A stretch of DNA of 64,000 nucleotides from Lentisphaera marina. GTDB taxonomy: Bacteria > Verrucomicrobiota > Lentisphaeria > Lentisphaerales > Lentisphaeraceae. The translations under genes were made by a program, and so were the position numbers. Where the stretch lies: the NCBI RefSeq assembly GCF_028745505.1, contig NZ_JAQZZL010000001.1, positions 62,001 to 126,000 of the forward strand, in the 5' to 3' direction. Shown in pieces: positions 54,267 to 62,572 of the stretch. Positions within the stretch are counted from its first letter, which is position 1; each line of letters begins with the position of its first letter. A model generated the notes under the pieces. It searched no databases. It was not told where the DNA came from and saw nothing but the letters and a program-made list of their open reading frames with translations.

Positions 54267-54632
54267 AACAGTGTCTCTTATAATAAATTGTTAATAAATA
54301 AAATTGTAAAAAGTGATGCCCATAATAATCTAGTTCCTACAAAAGACAAGATCGACAGAAGGGATTTTTACAAAAAAAGTCTTCCTCTAATAAATCTACT
54401 TCATACCCAAGGCTTTTTGAACTGCCAGGACATAACTCAAGCTAACACAATCATTTGTATACGCAAGTAAAGACTAAGCTTACTCCTCATCCCTGAAGCA
54501 AAACACCTGCGCACATCGATAAGCTATGTGGGCACACAGATCCCATACTGTTGCAGAAATATACTGAATACTAAACTTCCCGTGAGTCAAAAGTGTGTTA
54601 TAGTAGGCGCCGATTAAGTTTAAGGACAAGCA
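54267..54632. other. 366-base gene-free interval between rpmA and thiS
   Basis: This is the divergent promoter region of rpmA (minus) and thiS (plus). No ORF with family character, no tRNA cloverleaf and no riboswitch signature is seen. An imperfect hairpin, TGCGCACAT / ATGTGGGCA, lies at about 54508-54533. A possible -10 box TATAGT lies at about 54600, just before thiS. Confidence 0.5.
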
Positions 54633-54839
54633 ATGACAATAAATTTCAATGGCAAAGAAATGACTTTCAATTCTAGTATCAGTATTGCTGAACTACTCGA
54701 AAAAATTGAAGTCGACGGCCAACGCAACGGCGTAGCCCTCTGCCTCAATCTCGAAGTCCTCCCAAAAGACCTATGGGATGATACACAACTTTCTGATCAA
54801 GACCGCATCGACCTAGTCGTTGCTGCCCCTGGCGGTTAA
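54633..54839 (+). CDS. thiS: sulfur carrier protein ThiS
   Basis: This 68-aa ubiquitin-like protein donates sulfur for the thiazole of thiamine. It has ITINFNGKEM-type start, IAELLEKI, RNGVALCLNLEVLP and the C-terminal VVAAPGG whose terminal Gly becomes the thiocarboxylate. AAGGAC precedes ATG. It stands apart from other thi genes and is followed closely by leuC; no TPP riboswitch is apparent. Confidence 0.93.
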   Translation: MTINFNGKEMTFNSSISIAELLEKIEVDGQRNGVALCLNLEVLPKDLWDDTQLSDQDRIDLVVAAPGG

Positions 54840-54867
54840 ATCTTTCTAAAATAACTAAGGAACTCAA

Positions 54868-56283
54868 ATGGCTAAAAACCTTTATAATAAAGTCTTTGAA
54901 AAACACACGGTAAAAAAGCTCTCTTCTGGGCAGTACCAACTTTTCATGGGACTTCACATGATCCACGAAGTCACCTCACCGCAAGCTTTTGACATGATCA
55001 AAGAGCGCGGCCTAAATGTGCGCTACCCGCACAGAACTTTCGCGACAGTTGACCACATTATCCCCACCGACAACCAAGTTCGTCCACTGCGCGACACCAT
55101 GGCCGAAGAAATGTTTAATGCTCTAGAGAAAAACACTGCCGCCAATGGCATCGAATTTTTCAATACTTCCACTGGCAAGCAAGGTATTGTGCATATCATC
55201 GCTCCAGAACAAGGCCTCACTCAACCCGGCATGACAATCTGTTGTGGCGACTCCCACACCTCTACTCATGGTGCCTTTGGCTCACTCGCTTTCGGTATCG
55301 GTACTTCACAAGTACGTGATGTCTTAGCTACACAAACACTTGCGGCCGCAAAACTCAAAGTGCGTCGTGTTGAAATCAATGGAACCCTAGGCGCTGGCGT
55401 TTACGCGAAAGACGTCGCCCTCTTCATCATTAATCGCTTGGGCGTAAAAGGTGGTGTCGGTTTTGCCTATGAGTATGCCGGTGAAGTTTTTGACAACATG
55501 AGCATGGACGAACGCATGACGGTCTGCAACATGGCAATTGAAGGCGGTGCTCGCATTGGTTATGTTAACCCTGATCAAACGACTTACGATTATCTTTCTG
55601 GGAAACCCTATGCACCTTCAGCCGATAAAATGGACGAAGCGATTGCCTACTGGGAAAGCATTAAATCTGATAAAGACGCCGAATATGATGACGTCGTTGT
55701 GTACAACGCTGCAGATATCGAACCTTTTGTCACTTGGGGCATCGCACCTGATCAATCAGTTGCGGTAAACGCAGAACTCCCTAAGGAAGAAGATTTCTCT
55801 GTTAATGACAAACCCCTTATTAAGGAGGCCTATGAATACATGGCTTTCACTCCTGGCGAAAAACTTATTGGCAAAGATGTTGACGTTGCTTTCATTGGTT
55901 CATGTACTAATGGCCGCCTATCGGACTTCGAAGAAGTCATCGACCTCATCAAGGATTCTGACTTAACTGTACCATCTACAGTAAAAGCACTAATTGTTCC
56001 CGGTTCACAAGAAGTTCGTCAAGAACTCATTCGCAAAGGCTATGACAAAATCTTTGAAGACAAAGGCTTTGAATTCCGTGAAGCAGGCTGCTCCATGTGC
56101 CTAGCAATGAACCCTGATAAACTTATAGGCAATCAAATTTGCGCTTCAACTTCGAATCGTAACTTCAAAGGTAGACAAGGTTCATCCACAGGGCGAACGC
56201 TCCTTATGTCTCCTGCCATGGTTGCGGCTGCCGCACTCACAGGCAAAGTTGTTGATGCCCGCGAAACTTTTAGTATAGGATAA
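54868..56283 (+). CDS. leuC: 3-isopropylmalate dehydratase large subunit
   Basis: This 471-aa aconitase-family enzyme isomerises 2- and 3-isopropylmalate in leucine synthesis. It has [43 protein letters not shown] with the first cluster Cys, and [14 protein letters not shown] with the other two. [12 protein letters not shown] marks the substrate-binding end. AAGGAACTC precedes ATG. The stop lies four bases from leuD. Confidence 0.97.
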   Translation: MAKNLYNKVFEKHTVKKLSSGQYQLFMGLHMIHEVTSPQAFDMIKERGLNVRYPHRTFATVDHIIPTDNQVRPLRDTMAEEMFNALEKNTAANGIEFFNTSTGKQGIVHIIAPEQGLTQPGMTICCGDSHTSTHGAFGSLAFGIGTSQVRDVLATQTLAAAKLKVRRVEINGTLGAGVYAKDVALFIINRLGVKGGVGFAYEYAGEVFDNMSMDERMTVCNMAIEGGARIGYVNPDQTTYDYLSGKPYAPSADKMDEAIAYWESIKSDKDAEYDDVVVYNAADIEPFVTWGIAPDQSVAVNAELPKEEDFSVNDKPLIKEAYEYMAFTPGEKLIGKDVDVAFIGSCTNGRLSDFEEVIDLIKDSDLTVPSTVKALIVPGSQEVRQELIRKGYDKIFEDKGFEFREAGCSMCLAMNPDKLIGNQICASTSNRNFKGRQGSSTGRTLLMSPAMVAAAALTGKVVDARETFSIG

Positions 56284-56287
56284 GAAC

Positions 56288-56896
56288 ATGAATTCATCAT
56301 CTATCACAAAAATCACCGGGACTGGCATTGCCGTACGAGGTAATGACATTGATACAGACCGTATTATTCCCGCACGTTTTTTAACCAAGATCACTTTTGA
56401 AGGCCTCGGTGCCGAAGCTTTTGCCGATGACCGTAAGCAACTTGCAGACAAGGGAGAAACTCATCCTTTCGACCAAGAAGCTCACAAAAACTCAAACATC
56501 CTACTCGTGAATAAAAACTTTGGTTGTGGCTCCTCTCGTGAACACGCGCCACAAGCGATCAAACGTCATGGAATTGACTGTATCATCGGCGAATCCTACT
56601 CGGAAATTTTCTTTGGGAATAACGTCTCTATCGGAGTTCCTTGCCTCAAGGTATCCGAAAGCGACATTGCGCTTTTACAAAATAAATGTGAAAGCGAACC
56701 CACTTGCGACTTCTCTGTTGACCTCGAAACTCTAGAGATCAAAGCTGGCGAACTCTCTGTCAAAGCCGAATTCCCCGAAGGTGCGCGCCAACAATTTATT
56801 GGTGGTACTTGGGACGTAACGGCTGAGCTCCTCCAAAACGACACGGATATCACTGCAACGGCAAATGATTTACCTTATTTCAATCACTGGCAATAA
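56288..56896 (+). CDS. leuD: 3-isopropylmalate dehydratase small subunit
   Basis: This 202-aa swivelling subunit forms the heterodimer with LeuC. Family motifs include GNDIDTDRIIPARFL, NFGCGSSREHAPQAIKRHGI and SYSEIFFGNNVSIGVPC. Its length is typical. It is the last gene of the leuCD unit and is followed by a strong terminator. Confidence 0.97.
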   Translation: MNSSSITKITGTGIAVRGNDIDTDRIIPARFLTKITFEGLGAEAFADDRKQLADKGETHPFDQEAHKNSNILLVNKNFGCGSSREHAPQAIKRHGIDCIIGESYSEIFFGNNVSIGVPCLKVSESDIALLQNKCESEPTCDFSVDLETLEIKAGELSVKAEFPEGARQQFIGGTWDVTAELLQNDTDITATANDLPYFNHWQ

Positions 56897-56924
56897 GCAT
56901 TAAGCTAAAAGATTGATCCTATGA

Positions 56925-56954
56925 AGCCGCAAGAAAAATTCTTGCGGCTTTTTG
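56925..56954 (+). terminator. leuCD terminator
   Basis: GCCGCAAGAA-AAA-TTCTTGCGGC then TTTTT, about 30 bases after the leuD stop. Confidence 0.93.
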
Positions 56955-57100
56955 ATTCCTGCGAAAACGGCCTTATACCTTCTAGGCAAACAAATTAAAT
57001 ATTCATGAAAAACTAAAAACTCGCTCTTCTCACCGGAGAAAAACTTTGCAATCACAAAGACAAAAAGCTTATAGTTAAGAACTAAGCTAGCGAGTTTCTA

Positions 57101-59335
57101 ATGAAAATAAAAAACCTATATCGAATTGCTATTTTAAGCATTATTTTACTCATTGCCCTCTTTAATTACACCTATGTTAAAGATACCGTAAAGCTTGAAA
57201 AAGAAAAACTTAACTACCTCAGCGATAACAATCTAAAAACCCTATCAGATCATCTAGATAGAGAAATCGTGAATGCGAAAATGAGTTTAGATCATATTCA
57301 TCGACAGTTCACCATCTTTAAAACATCTCCAAGCAACTCTCGCATGAGCCGTGAACAACTAAGTGAACTCATGGCCCAGACAATTGCGCCTCACCAAAAT
57401 CAATACAATACTTATTTCGCCCTAGAGCCTGAACTCTGCCAGAAACTTTTCAACACCCAAGCTCTCTCCAATGATGTTCACAAAAATTTAGTCCAATTGG
57501 GCACTCCAGAATACGGCAAAGCTGAAAATCGCATCGTAGAACATTTTAATGACCCTGAATACCAAAGCTCCCTAGATGAACAATGGTACCACATAGGCAA
57601 GCGTTCACAAGACTTTGAAATTACCGAAATATACTTCGACCACACCTACATGAAACAATGGATGTTTTCAGTCATCATCGGGCTCTACGACAATGACAAA
57701 TTTGAAGGAGTTATCGGTGTCGACATCCTCCTCGATAGTTATTTTTCTTTAATCGAAAAGAACCACCTCAATAAAACAGGTGGCCTTTTTTTACTAGATC
57801 ATCGTGACAACACCATCATAACTTCAGTTGATAGCAGTAAAGAACTGTCACCTTTTGCTGCAGATAAGAGAGGCAGCATGAAACTAAGTAGCCTACCCCA
57901 TTGGTTAGAAGCGATAAATAACGGGCAACATGGCAGTGTAGTTCATGGGTCAAACGATGATAAATACCTCATTAGAAGTATCAGCTTGAAGAACCTACCA
58001 TGGAAACTCGTCGCCTACCAAGACCTCCCGACGCTCTATAAAAACATTCGTCACAAAATCACTCTCATTATCGTCGGCTCGCTACTCATTATGGTTATTA
58101 CAATTACCGGTTTTAATATTCTTTTTAAAATGATCAATGATTTGGTAGAAGATTTAGAGTATTCAAAAAATGAATCCGAAAAAGCGAAAAATCTAGCCGA
58201 ACAATCCAATGCGGCCAAAAGCATTTTCCTAGCTAATATGAGCCACGAAATCAGAACACCACTCAATGCAATCATGGGTTTTTCTGAACTACTGCAAACC
58301 ATGCCCCTTCAAGATAAGGCTTTAAACTATATAAAAAACATTTCTATCAGTAGCAAATCACTCACGAAACTCATCAACGACATCCTAGATCTATCAAAAA
58401 TCGAAGCAGATAAACTCGAACTTTACTACAGTTCATTTCCTCTACAGAATTTCATTGAAGAGATCAAAGATTTATTCACCTATCGAATTAAGAAAAAGAA
58501 GCTAGACTTTGAAATCAAACTCGGCAAAGATCTTCCTAAATTTGTCAATCTTGATGAAGCACGCCTCAGACAGATCCTCATCAATATCGTTGGTAATGCA
58601 ATCAAATTCACTAATTCTGGTTACGTGAGATTAAGCGTAAACCATGAAATAATCCCTGGCCCAGGCCATTATTGTAAGCTAATCTTTGAAATTGAAGATA
58701 GTGGTGAAGGCATTGACCTAAGCGAACAAGAAAAAATATTTAATGCCTTTCATCAAGTCCAAAGCCCCTCCAGTAAACGGCACGACGGAACTGGTCTCGG
58801 CCTCTCTATCAGTCTTCGCCTCATTAGAATGATGAATGGTAATATCAACGTAGAAAGTACACTTAACAAAGGATCTAAATTCAGCATTTATTTAAACCGT
58901 GTTCAAATCCCCGTAGAAAGTAAAATGGAGCTCAAAAGATTAAAAACTGCGCATAAATTCAACATAGCCGATTCGTGTATTTTAGTTGCAGATGATTTGG
59001 CCATCAATCGTGAATTAATTATTTCTTTCTTAGAAGACAAGAATAGCAAAATACTCGAAGCTAAAAATGGACGAGAAGTTATTGATTTATGTGAAAAAGA
59101 AAATGTCGACATCATCCTACTCGATATGGTAATGCCTGAAATGGATGGTTATGAAGCCGCCACCCTCCTCAAAGAAAATGAAAAAACCAAACAGATCCCT
59201 ATAATTGCTGTAACGGCTTCCGCTCTAAAAGAAGACGAAATCAAACTGAGGAAAATCTGCGATGGCTATTTAGCCAAACCTTTCACTGGCGACAGCCTCA
59301 TGGATGAACTTAAAAAGTTCCTATCGCCTTCTTAA
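57101..59335 (+). CDS. hybrid sensor histidine kinase with Cache-type sensor
   Basis: This 744-aa protein has TM1 (residues 7-26), a large periplasmic double-Cache-like sensor (about 35-315, with VIGVDILLDSYFSLI), TM2 (about 325-345) and a short coiled linker without a clear HAMP domain. Then follow HisKA with phosphoacceptor His in NMSHEIRTPLNAIMGF (about residue 381), HATPase with NAIKFTNSGY and GTGLGLSISLRLI, and a C-terminal receiver with Asp in IILLDMVMPEMDGYE (about 675). It is full length and resembles the IS-split kinase at 29450 in layout. It is a single gene; its partner regulator is not visible. Confidence 0.93.
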   Translation: MKIKNLYRIAILSIILLIALFNYTYVKDTVKLEKEKLNYLSDNNLKTLSDHLDREIVNAKMSLDHIHRQFTIFKTSPSNSRMSREQLSELMAQTIAPHQNQYNTYFALEPELCQKLFNTQALSNDVHKNLVQLGTPEYGKAENRIVEHFNDPEYQSSLDEQWYHIGKRSQDFEITEIYFDHTYMKQWMFSVIIGLYDNDKFEGVIGVDILLDSYFSLIEKNHLNKTGGLFLLDHRDNTIITSVDSSKELSPFAADKRGSMKLSSLPHWLEAINNGQHGSVVHGSNDDKYLIRSISLKNLPWKLVAYQDLPTLYKNIRHKITLIIVGSLLIMVITITGFNILFKMINDLVEDLEYSKNESEKAKNLAEQSNAAKSIFLANMSHEIRTPLNAIMGFSELLQTMPLQDKALNYIKNISISSKSLTKLINDILDLSKIEADKLELYYSSFPLQNFIEEIKDLFTYRIKKKKLDFEIKLGKDLPKFVNLDEARLRQILINIVGNAIKFTNSGYVRLSVNHEIIPGPGHYCKLIFEIEDSGEGIDLSEQEKIFNAFHQVQSPSSKRHDGTGLGLSISLRLIRMMNGNINVESTLNKGSKFSIYLNRVQIPVESKMELKRLKTAHKFNIADSCILVADDLAINRELIISFLEDKNSKILEAKNGREVIDLCEKENVDIILLDMVMPEMDGYEAATLLKENEKTKQIPIIAVTASALKEDEIKLRKICDGYLAKPFTGDSLMDELKKFLSPS

Positions 59336-61516
59336 ATAAATCAGGGCAAAGTCTTCTAAACATTGCCAAAATTGACTTTCCTTGAAGGATTCAAAATCAT
59401 CATCAAAGTACTGTGCATAATACTCCTTGAGTTCCCCATATGTAATAGCATCGTCATTTTCAATTCGCAACTGTGGCAACAAATGATACAACCACTCCGC
59501 CAAGGCTGCTGGTGCCGACAGAGTTAATTCTTTCGATTTGGAAACAAAGGTCAATTCACATTGTGGTTTATTTAAATCATCAATTAACACATCTCCACCA
59601 AGCCACAAAACTCTATCTTTGTCAAAGACTTTAACTGCTTTATAAAAGTCCTGTAAACGCTGACGAATTAAATGATTATCGTGACTTGTTTGAGGCACTT
59701 TATCTTTAAACCAAAAATCTAATTCTTCCTCGAAACCCAGGCCATGCATATAATTAAACAAGGCTTTTTTCAGACCTTCACTAAAGAAATCGTGATCACA
59801 ACCAAGTGGATCTTCATGGCTAAGCTCATTTTTTGCGAAACCCGCAAATTCAGGCCCCGTGATTTTCACATCGTAACTATCGGGATCTTTTCCTATTGGA
59901 CTATGTGCGGTAAGCGCAAAACGGTGCCAAAACCCCGAATCAATCATTTTTTCTTTAAAAAGCTGGCGCACCACCTCTAATGAATCAATTGTTTCTTGAG
60001 CCGTCTCAGTCGGAAAGCCATACATCAAATACGCATGGACCATAATGCCTGCATCGCTAAAAGCTTTTGTCGACTGACAAACTTGCGTAATGCCCGTCCC
60101 CTTTTTCATCTTCCTTAAAAGTCGCTCTGAAGCCACTTCCAAACCACCCGAAACTGCAATACAACCTGACGCTGATAATAGGCGACATAGATCTTTCGTG
60201 AAAGCTCGCTCAAAGCGTACATTAGTCCACCAAGATACTTTGATGCCTCTTACTAAGATCTCTTCTGCTAAATCTTGAAGTAAACTCGGAGGGGCGGCTT
60301 CATCGACGAAGTGAAAACCACTCACTCGGGTCTGCTCCATAAGTTTCACCATACGATCAACTAAAATTTTAGCAGGTGCTTCCGCATAGCGTTCAATATA
60401 ATCCAAAGTAACATCACAAAAACTACAACGTTTCCAGTAGCAACCATGAGCCAAAGTCATCTTATTCCAACGCCCATCATTCCATAGCCTATGCATAGGA
60501 TTGGCTAACTCAATAATAGATAAATAATTTTCTAAATCTAAACCCGTATAATCTGGAACACCCGTTTCTAGATGACTAAAATCTTCCTGTTGACAAGTGT
60601 TAACATATTCGACTTCACCCACATCATTCAACAGAAAAGTTCTAGATAAATTGCTTAAGTCACTCTCACCTTCCAACACTTTGAGAATCTGCGTCAAGGG
60701 TAACTCACCATCATCTAAACAAACAAAATCCACATAATCAAACAAGCGAGGATCGCAAAGCTCTCGTAACTCAGTATTAACGTAACCACCTCCCAAAACA
60801 ATAGCACTCTCGGGAAAGCGTTTTCCTAGGTACTGAGCACACTTAAGGCCTCCGTACAAATTACCCGGGAAGGGGATACTCAAGGCAATAAGTTGAGGAT
60901 TTAATTCAGAAACTTGATCTCCCAAAATCTCCAACATTTTAAGATCTAAAAAACTAGGCTCAGCTTGTAAAGCGTCATCCAAAAAATCAAATGAACTTGC
61001 TGCTACAGAGATCTTCTCTTTATAGCGTGAAAAACCAAAACCCGCATCCAAATTTTCACGAATAAAGTCCCCTAAATCTTCTAAGAAAAGCGTTGCTAAA
61101 AAGCGGGCAAAATCTTGCACCGCCATCTTACCAAAAATCTCTGAACTTAACTCATCCAAAATCTTGAACCTATCTCCCTCAGGTAAATAAGTCCTACTAA
61201 AAATACGTTGCGCTAAAGTGAGGTCTTTGTTTTGTAAAAAAATTATCACTGCATCAATAGTGGATTGATAATCTTTCCTTAAAGCCAAAGTTTTTTTTGC
61301 TTTCAAGCTCAAAGCTTCAGAACTTTCTTCAAGGTAGTTGAAAACTTGCCCTAAACCCGACGAAGAAAATACAGATAAAATCAAATCTAACCCCAAATCA
61401 AGCTGGCTAGCATGATAGCCTTGCGATTTTAAAAAATAATTTAAGTACGCCGTTCCCGGATAAGGAGTATTTAACTGAGTTAAAGGTGGTGTAATCAAAA
61501 GAACTTCAGCTTTCAA
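59321..61516 (-). CDS. B12-binding-domain radical SAM protein
   Basis: This 731-aa protein has an N-terminal cobalamin-binding-like region (VLLITPPLTQLNTPYPG, then LIALSIPFPGNLYGGLKCA and VLGGGYVNTELRE). A radical SAM barrel follows with the cluster motif GCYWKRCSFCDV (C-x4-C-x2-C) and FHFVDEAAPP, GGLEVASERLLRKMKKG. The C-terminal 180 residues are unassigned. Such enzymes carry out methylation or other radical chemistry on natural products or lipids. The C-x4-C spacing occurs in several B12/rSAM subgroups. It is a lone gene, with a 15-base overlap with the convergent kinase gene; the substrate cannot be inferred. Confidence 0.87.
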   Translation of the reverse strand: MKAEVLLITPPLTQLNTPYPGTAYLNYFLKSQGYHASQLDLGLDLILSVFSSSGLGQVFNYLEESSEALSLKAKKTLALRKDYQSTIDAVIIFLQNKDLTLAQRIFSRTYLPEGDRFKILDELSSEIFGKMAVQDFARFLATLFLEDLGDFIRENLDAGFGFSRYKEKISVAASSFDFLDDALQAEPSFLDLKMLEILGDQVSELNPQLIALSIPFPGNLYGGLKCAQYLGKRFPESAIVLGGGYVNTELRELCDPRLFDYVDFVCLDDGELPLTQILKVLEGESDLSNLSRTFLLNDVGEVEYVNTCQQEDFSHLETGVPDYTGLDLENYLSIIELANPMHRLWNDGRWNKMTLAHGCYWKRCSFCDVTLDYIERYAEAPAKILVDRMVKLMEQTRVSGFHFVDEAAPPSLLQDLAEEILVRGIKVSWWTNVRFERAFTKDLCRLLSASGCIAVSGGLEVASERLLRKMKKGTGITQVCQSTKAFSDAGIMVHAYLMYGFPTETAQETIDSLEVVRQLFKEKMIDSGFWHRFALTAHSPIGKDPDSYDVKITGPEFAGFAKNELSHEDPLGCDHDFFSEGLKKALFNYMHGLGFEEELDFWFKDKVPQTSHDNHLIRQRLQDFYKAVKVFDKDRVLWLGGDVLIDDLNKPQCELTFVSKSKELTLSAPAALAEWLYHLLPQLRIENDDAITYGELKEYYAQYFDDDFESFKESQFWQCLEDFALIYLRRR

Positions 61517-61705
61517 ATGTTTTTCCTATTAATTATTTATTCTAAAAAACCACCTAAGTACAAATTTTCTAGCTCACTCATCAAAGTTTGCAAATAGACA
61601 TCAATATTAACTAATTCTAAACTCGACTCAAGCAGTAATAATTTGCTTATTTCCTAGCTCACAAGTACTATGAACTTAGGAAAATCAAGTCAATTAGGAA
61701 CCATC

Positions 61706-62572
61706 ATGAAAATGCGCACATTATTTTTTATTGCCGTCGCTTTTGCACTCTTACCATCTTGCACGCAATTCAGTAAAGAGGAAGAAGTAAAAACTAGAAA
61801 AACTATCATCGGCGAAACTGCCTTTATTACGGTTGAAGAGGCCGGATTAGTTTACGATAGCCGAATCGATACGGGCGCTACAACCACCTCTATTAATGCC
61901 TTTGACATTCAAATTAAAGGAGGAGATAAAGAAAAGCAAAAGAACATCAATAAACTCGTGACCTTCAAGACTCGAAATAGAACTGGAAAAGTCGCCGTTA
62001 TCTCAACACGTATCGTCAATGTCGTCATCGTAAGCAATTCACAAGGAAGAGAGTTCCGTTATGTTGTTGATTTAACACTAAACTGGAAAGGAAGCAGTCG
62101 AAAAGTTCGTGTCAATTTACGTAATCGTCAAGAAATGACCTATAAGCTGTTGATTGGAAGAAACTGGCTTAGCGGCAAATATTTAGTTGATGTCTCCAAG
62201 AAAGAACATGGTGAAGAAAGTGAAAATAAAGTGAAACATCGCGAAACTTTCCCTGTTAAATTACAAAATTACCAAAATGACTTAAGTGGAAGCTTCTGGG
62301 ACAAATCTACATCGGCCATATATCCGAGTTCTTTCACGATGATAGAAGTAGATGGCAAACAAATGTTCCGCCTAAAATTCCCTGGGCAAACAAAGGCTGT
62401 AGATTTAGAGCTTGCTAAGCAATCAAAAAAATCCATCCCTGTAGCTCTTGCCATTTTAACAATCAATGGCAAACAAGTTAAACACCCCGTACAAATCATG
62501 AAGCACAAAATGGGCACAGACCTAAATATTGGTTCTGAACTCAAAGAACTCACATTTAAGGAACAAAAATAA
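61706..62572 (+). CDS. retropepsin-like aspartic protease lipoprotein (RimK-associated type)
   Basis: This 288-aa protein has a lipobox in FALLPSC. The mature part has a retropepsin-like fold: SRIDTGATTTSINAFDI with the catalytic DTGA, RVNLRNRQEMTYKLLIGRNW and YLVDVS. It belongs to the putative ATP-dependent zinc protease/RimK-associated family (COG4067). ATG 61706 follows AGGAACC and starts the signal peptide directly; 61670 would bury it. The stop overlaps the ATG of an inactive-transglutaminase/7TM gene, a pairing known to occur with an ATP-grasp ligase. Confidence 0.85.
   Translation: MKMRTLFFIAVAFALLPSCTQFSKEEEVKTRKTIIGETAFITVEEAGLVYDSRIDTGATTTSINAFDIQIKGGDKEKQKNINKLVTFKTRNRTGKVAVISTRIVNVVIVSNSQGREFRYVVDLTLNWKGSSRKVRVNLRNRQEMTYKLLIGRNWLSGKYLVDVSKKEHGEESENKVKHRETFPVKLQNYQNDLSGSFWDKSTSAIYPSSFTMIEVDGKQMFRLKFPGQTKAVDLELAKQSKKSIPVALAILTINGKQVKHPVQIMKHKMGTDLNIGSELKELTFKEQK

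Noticed and set aside
54400..54450. Possible tRNA, from GTTCAAA-like minus-strand sequence
   Set aside because: No acceptor stem or anticodon arm could be paired around it.
54500..54632. TPP riboswitch before thiS
   Set aside because: The conserved CTGAGA and ACC.GA segments of the THI element are absent.
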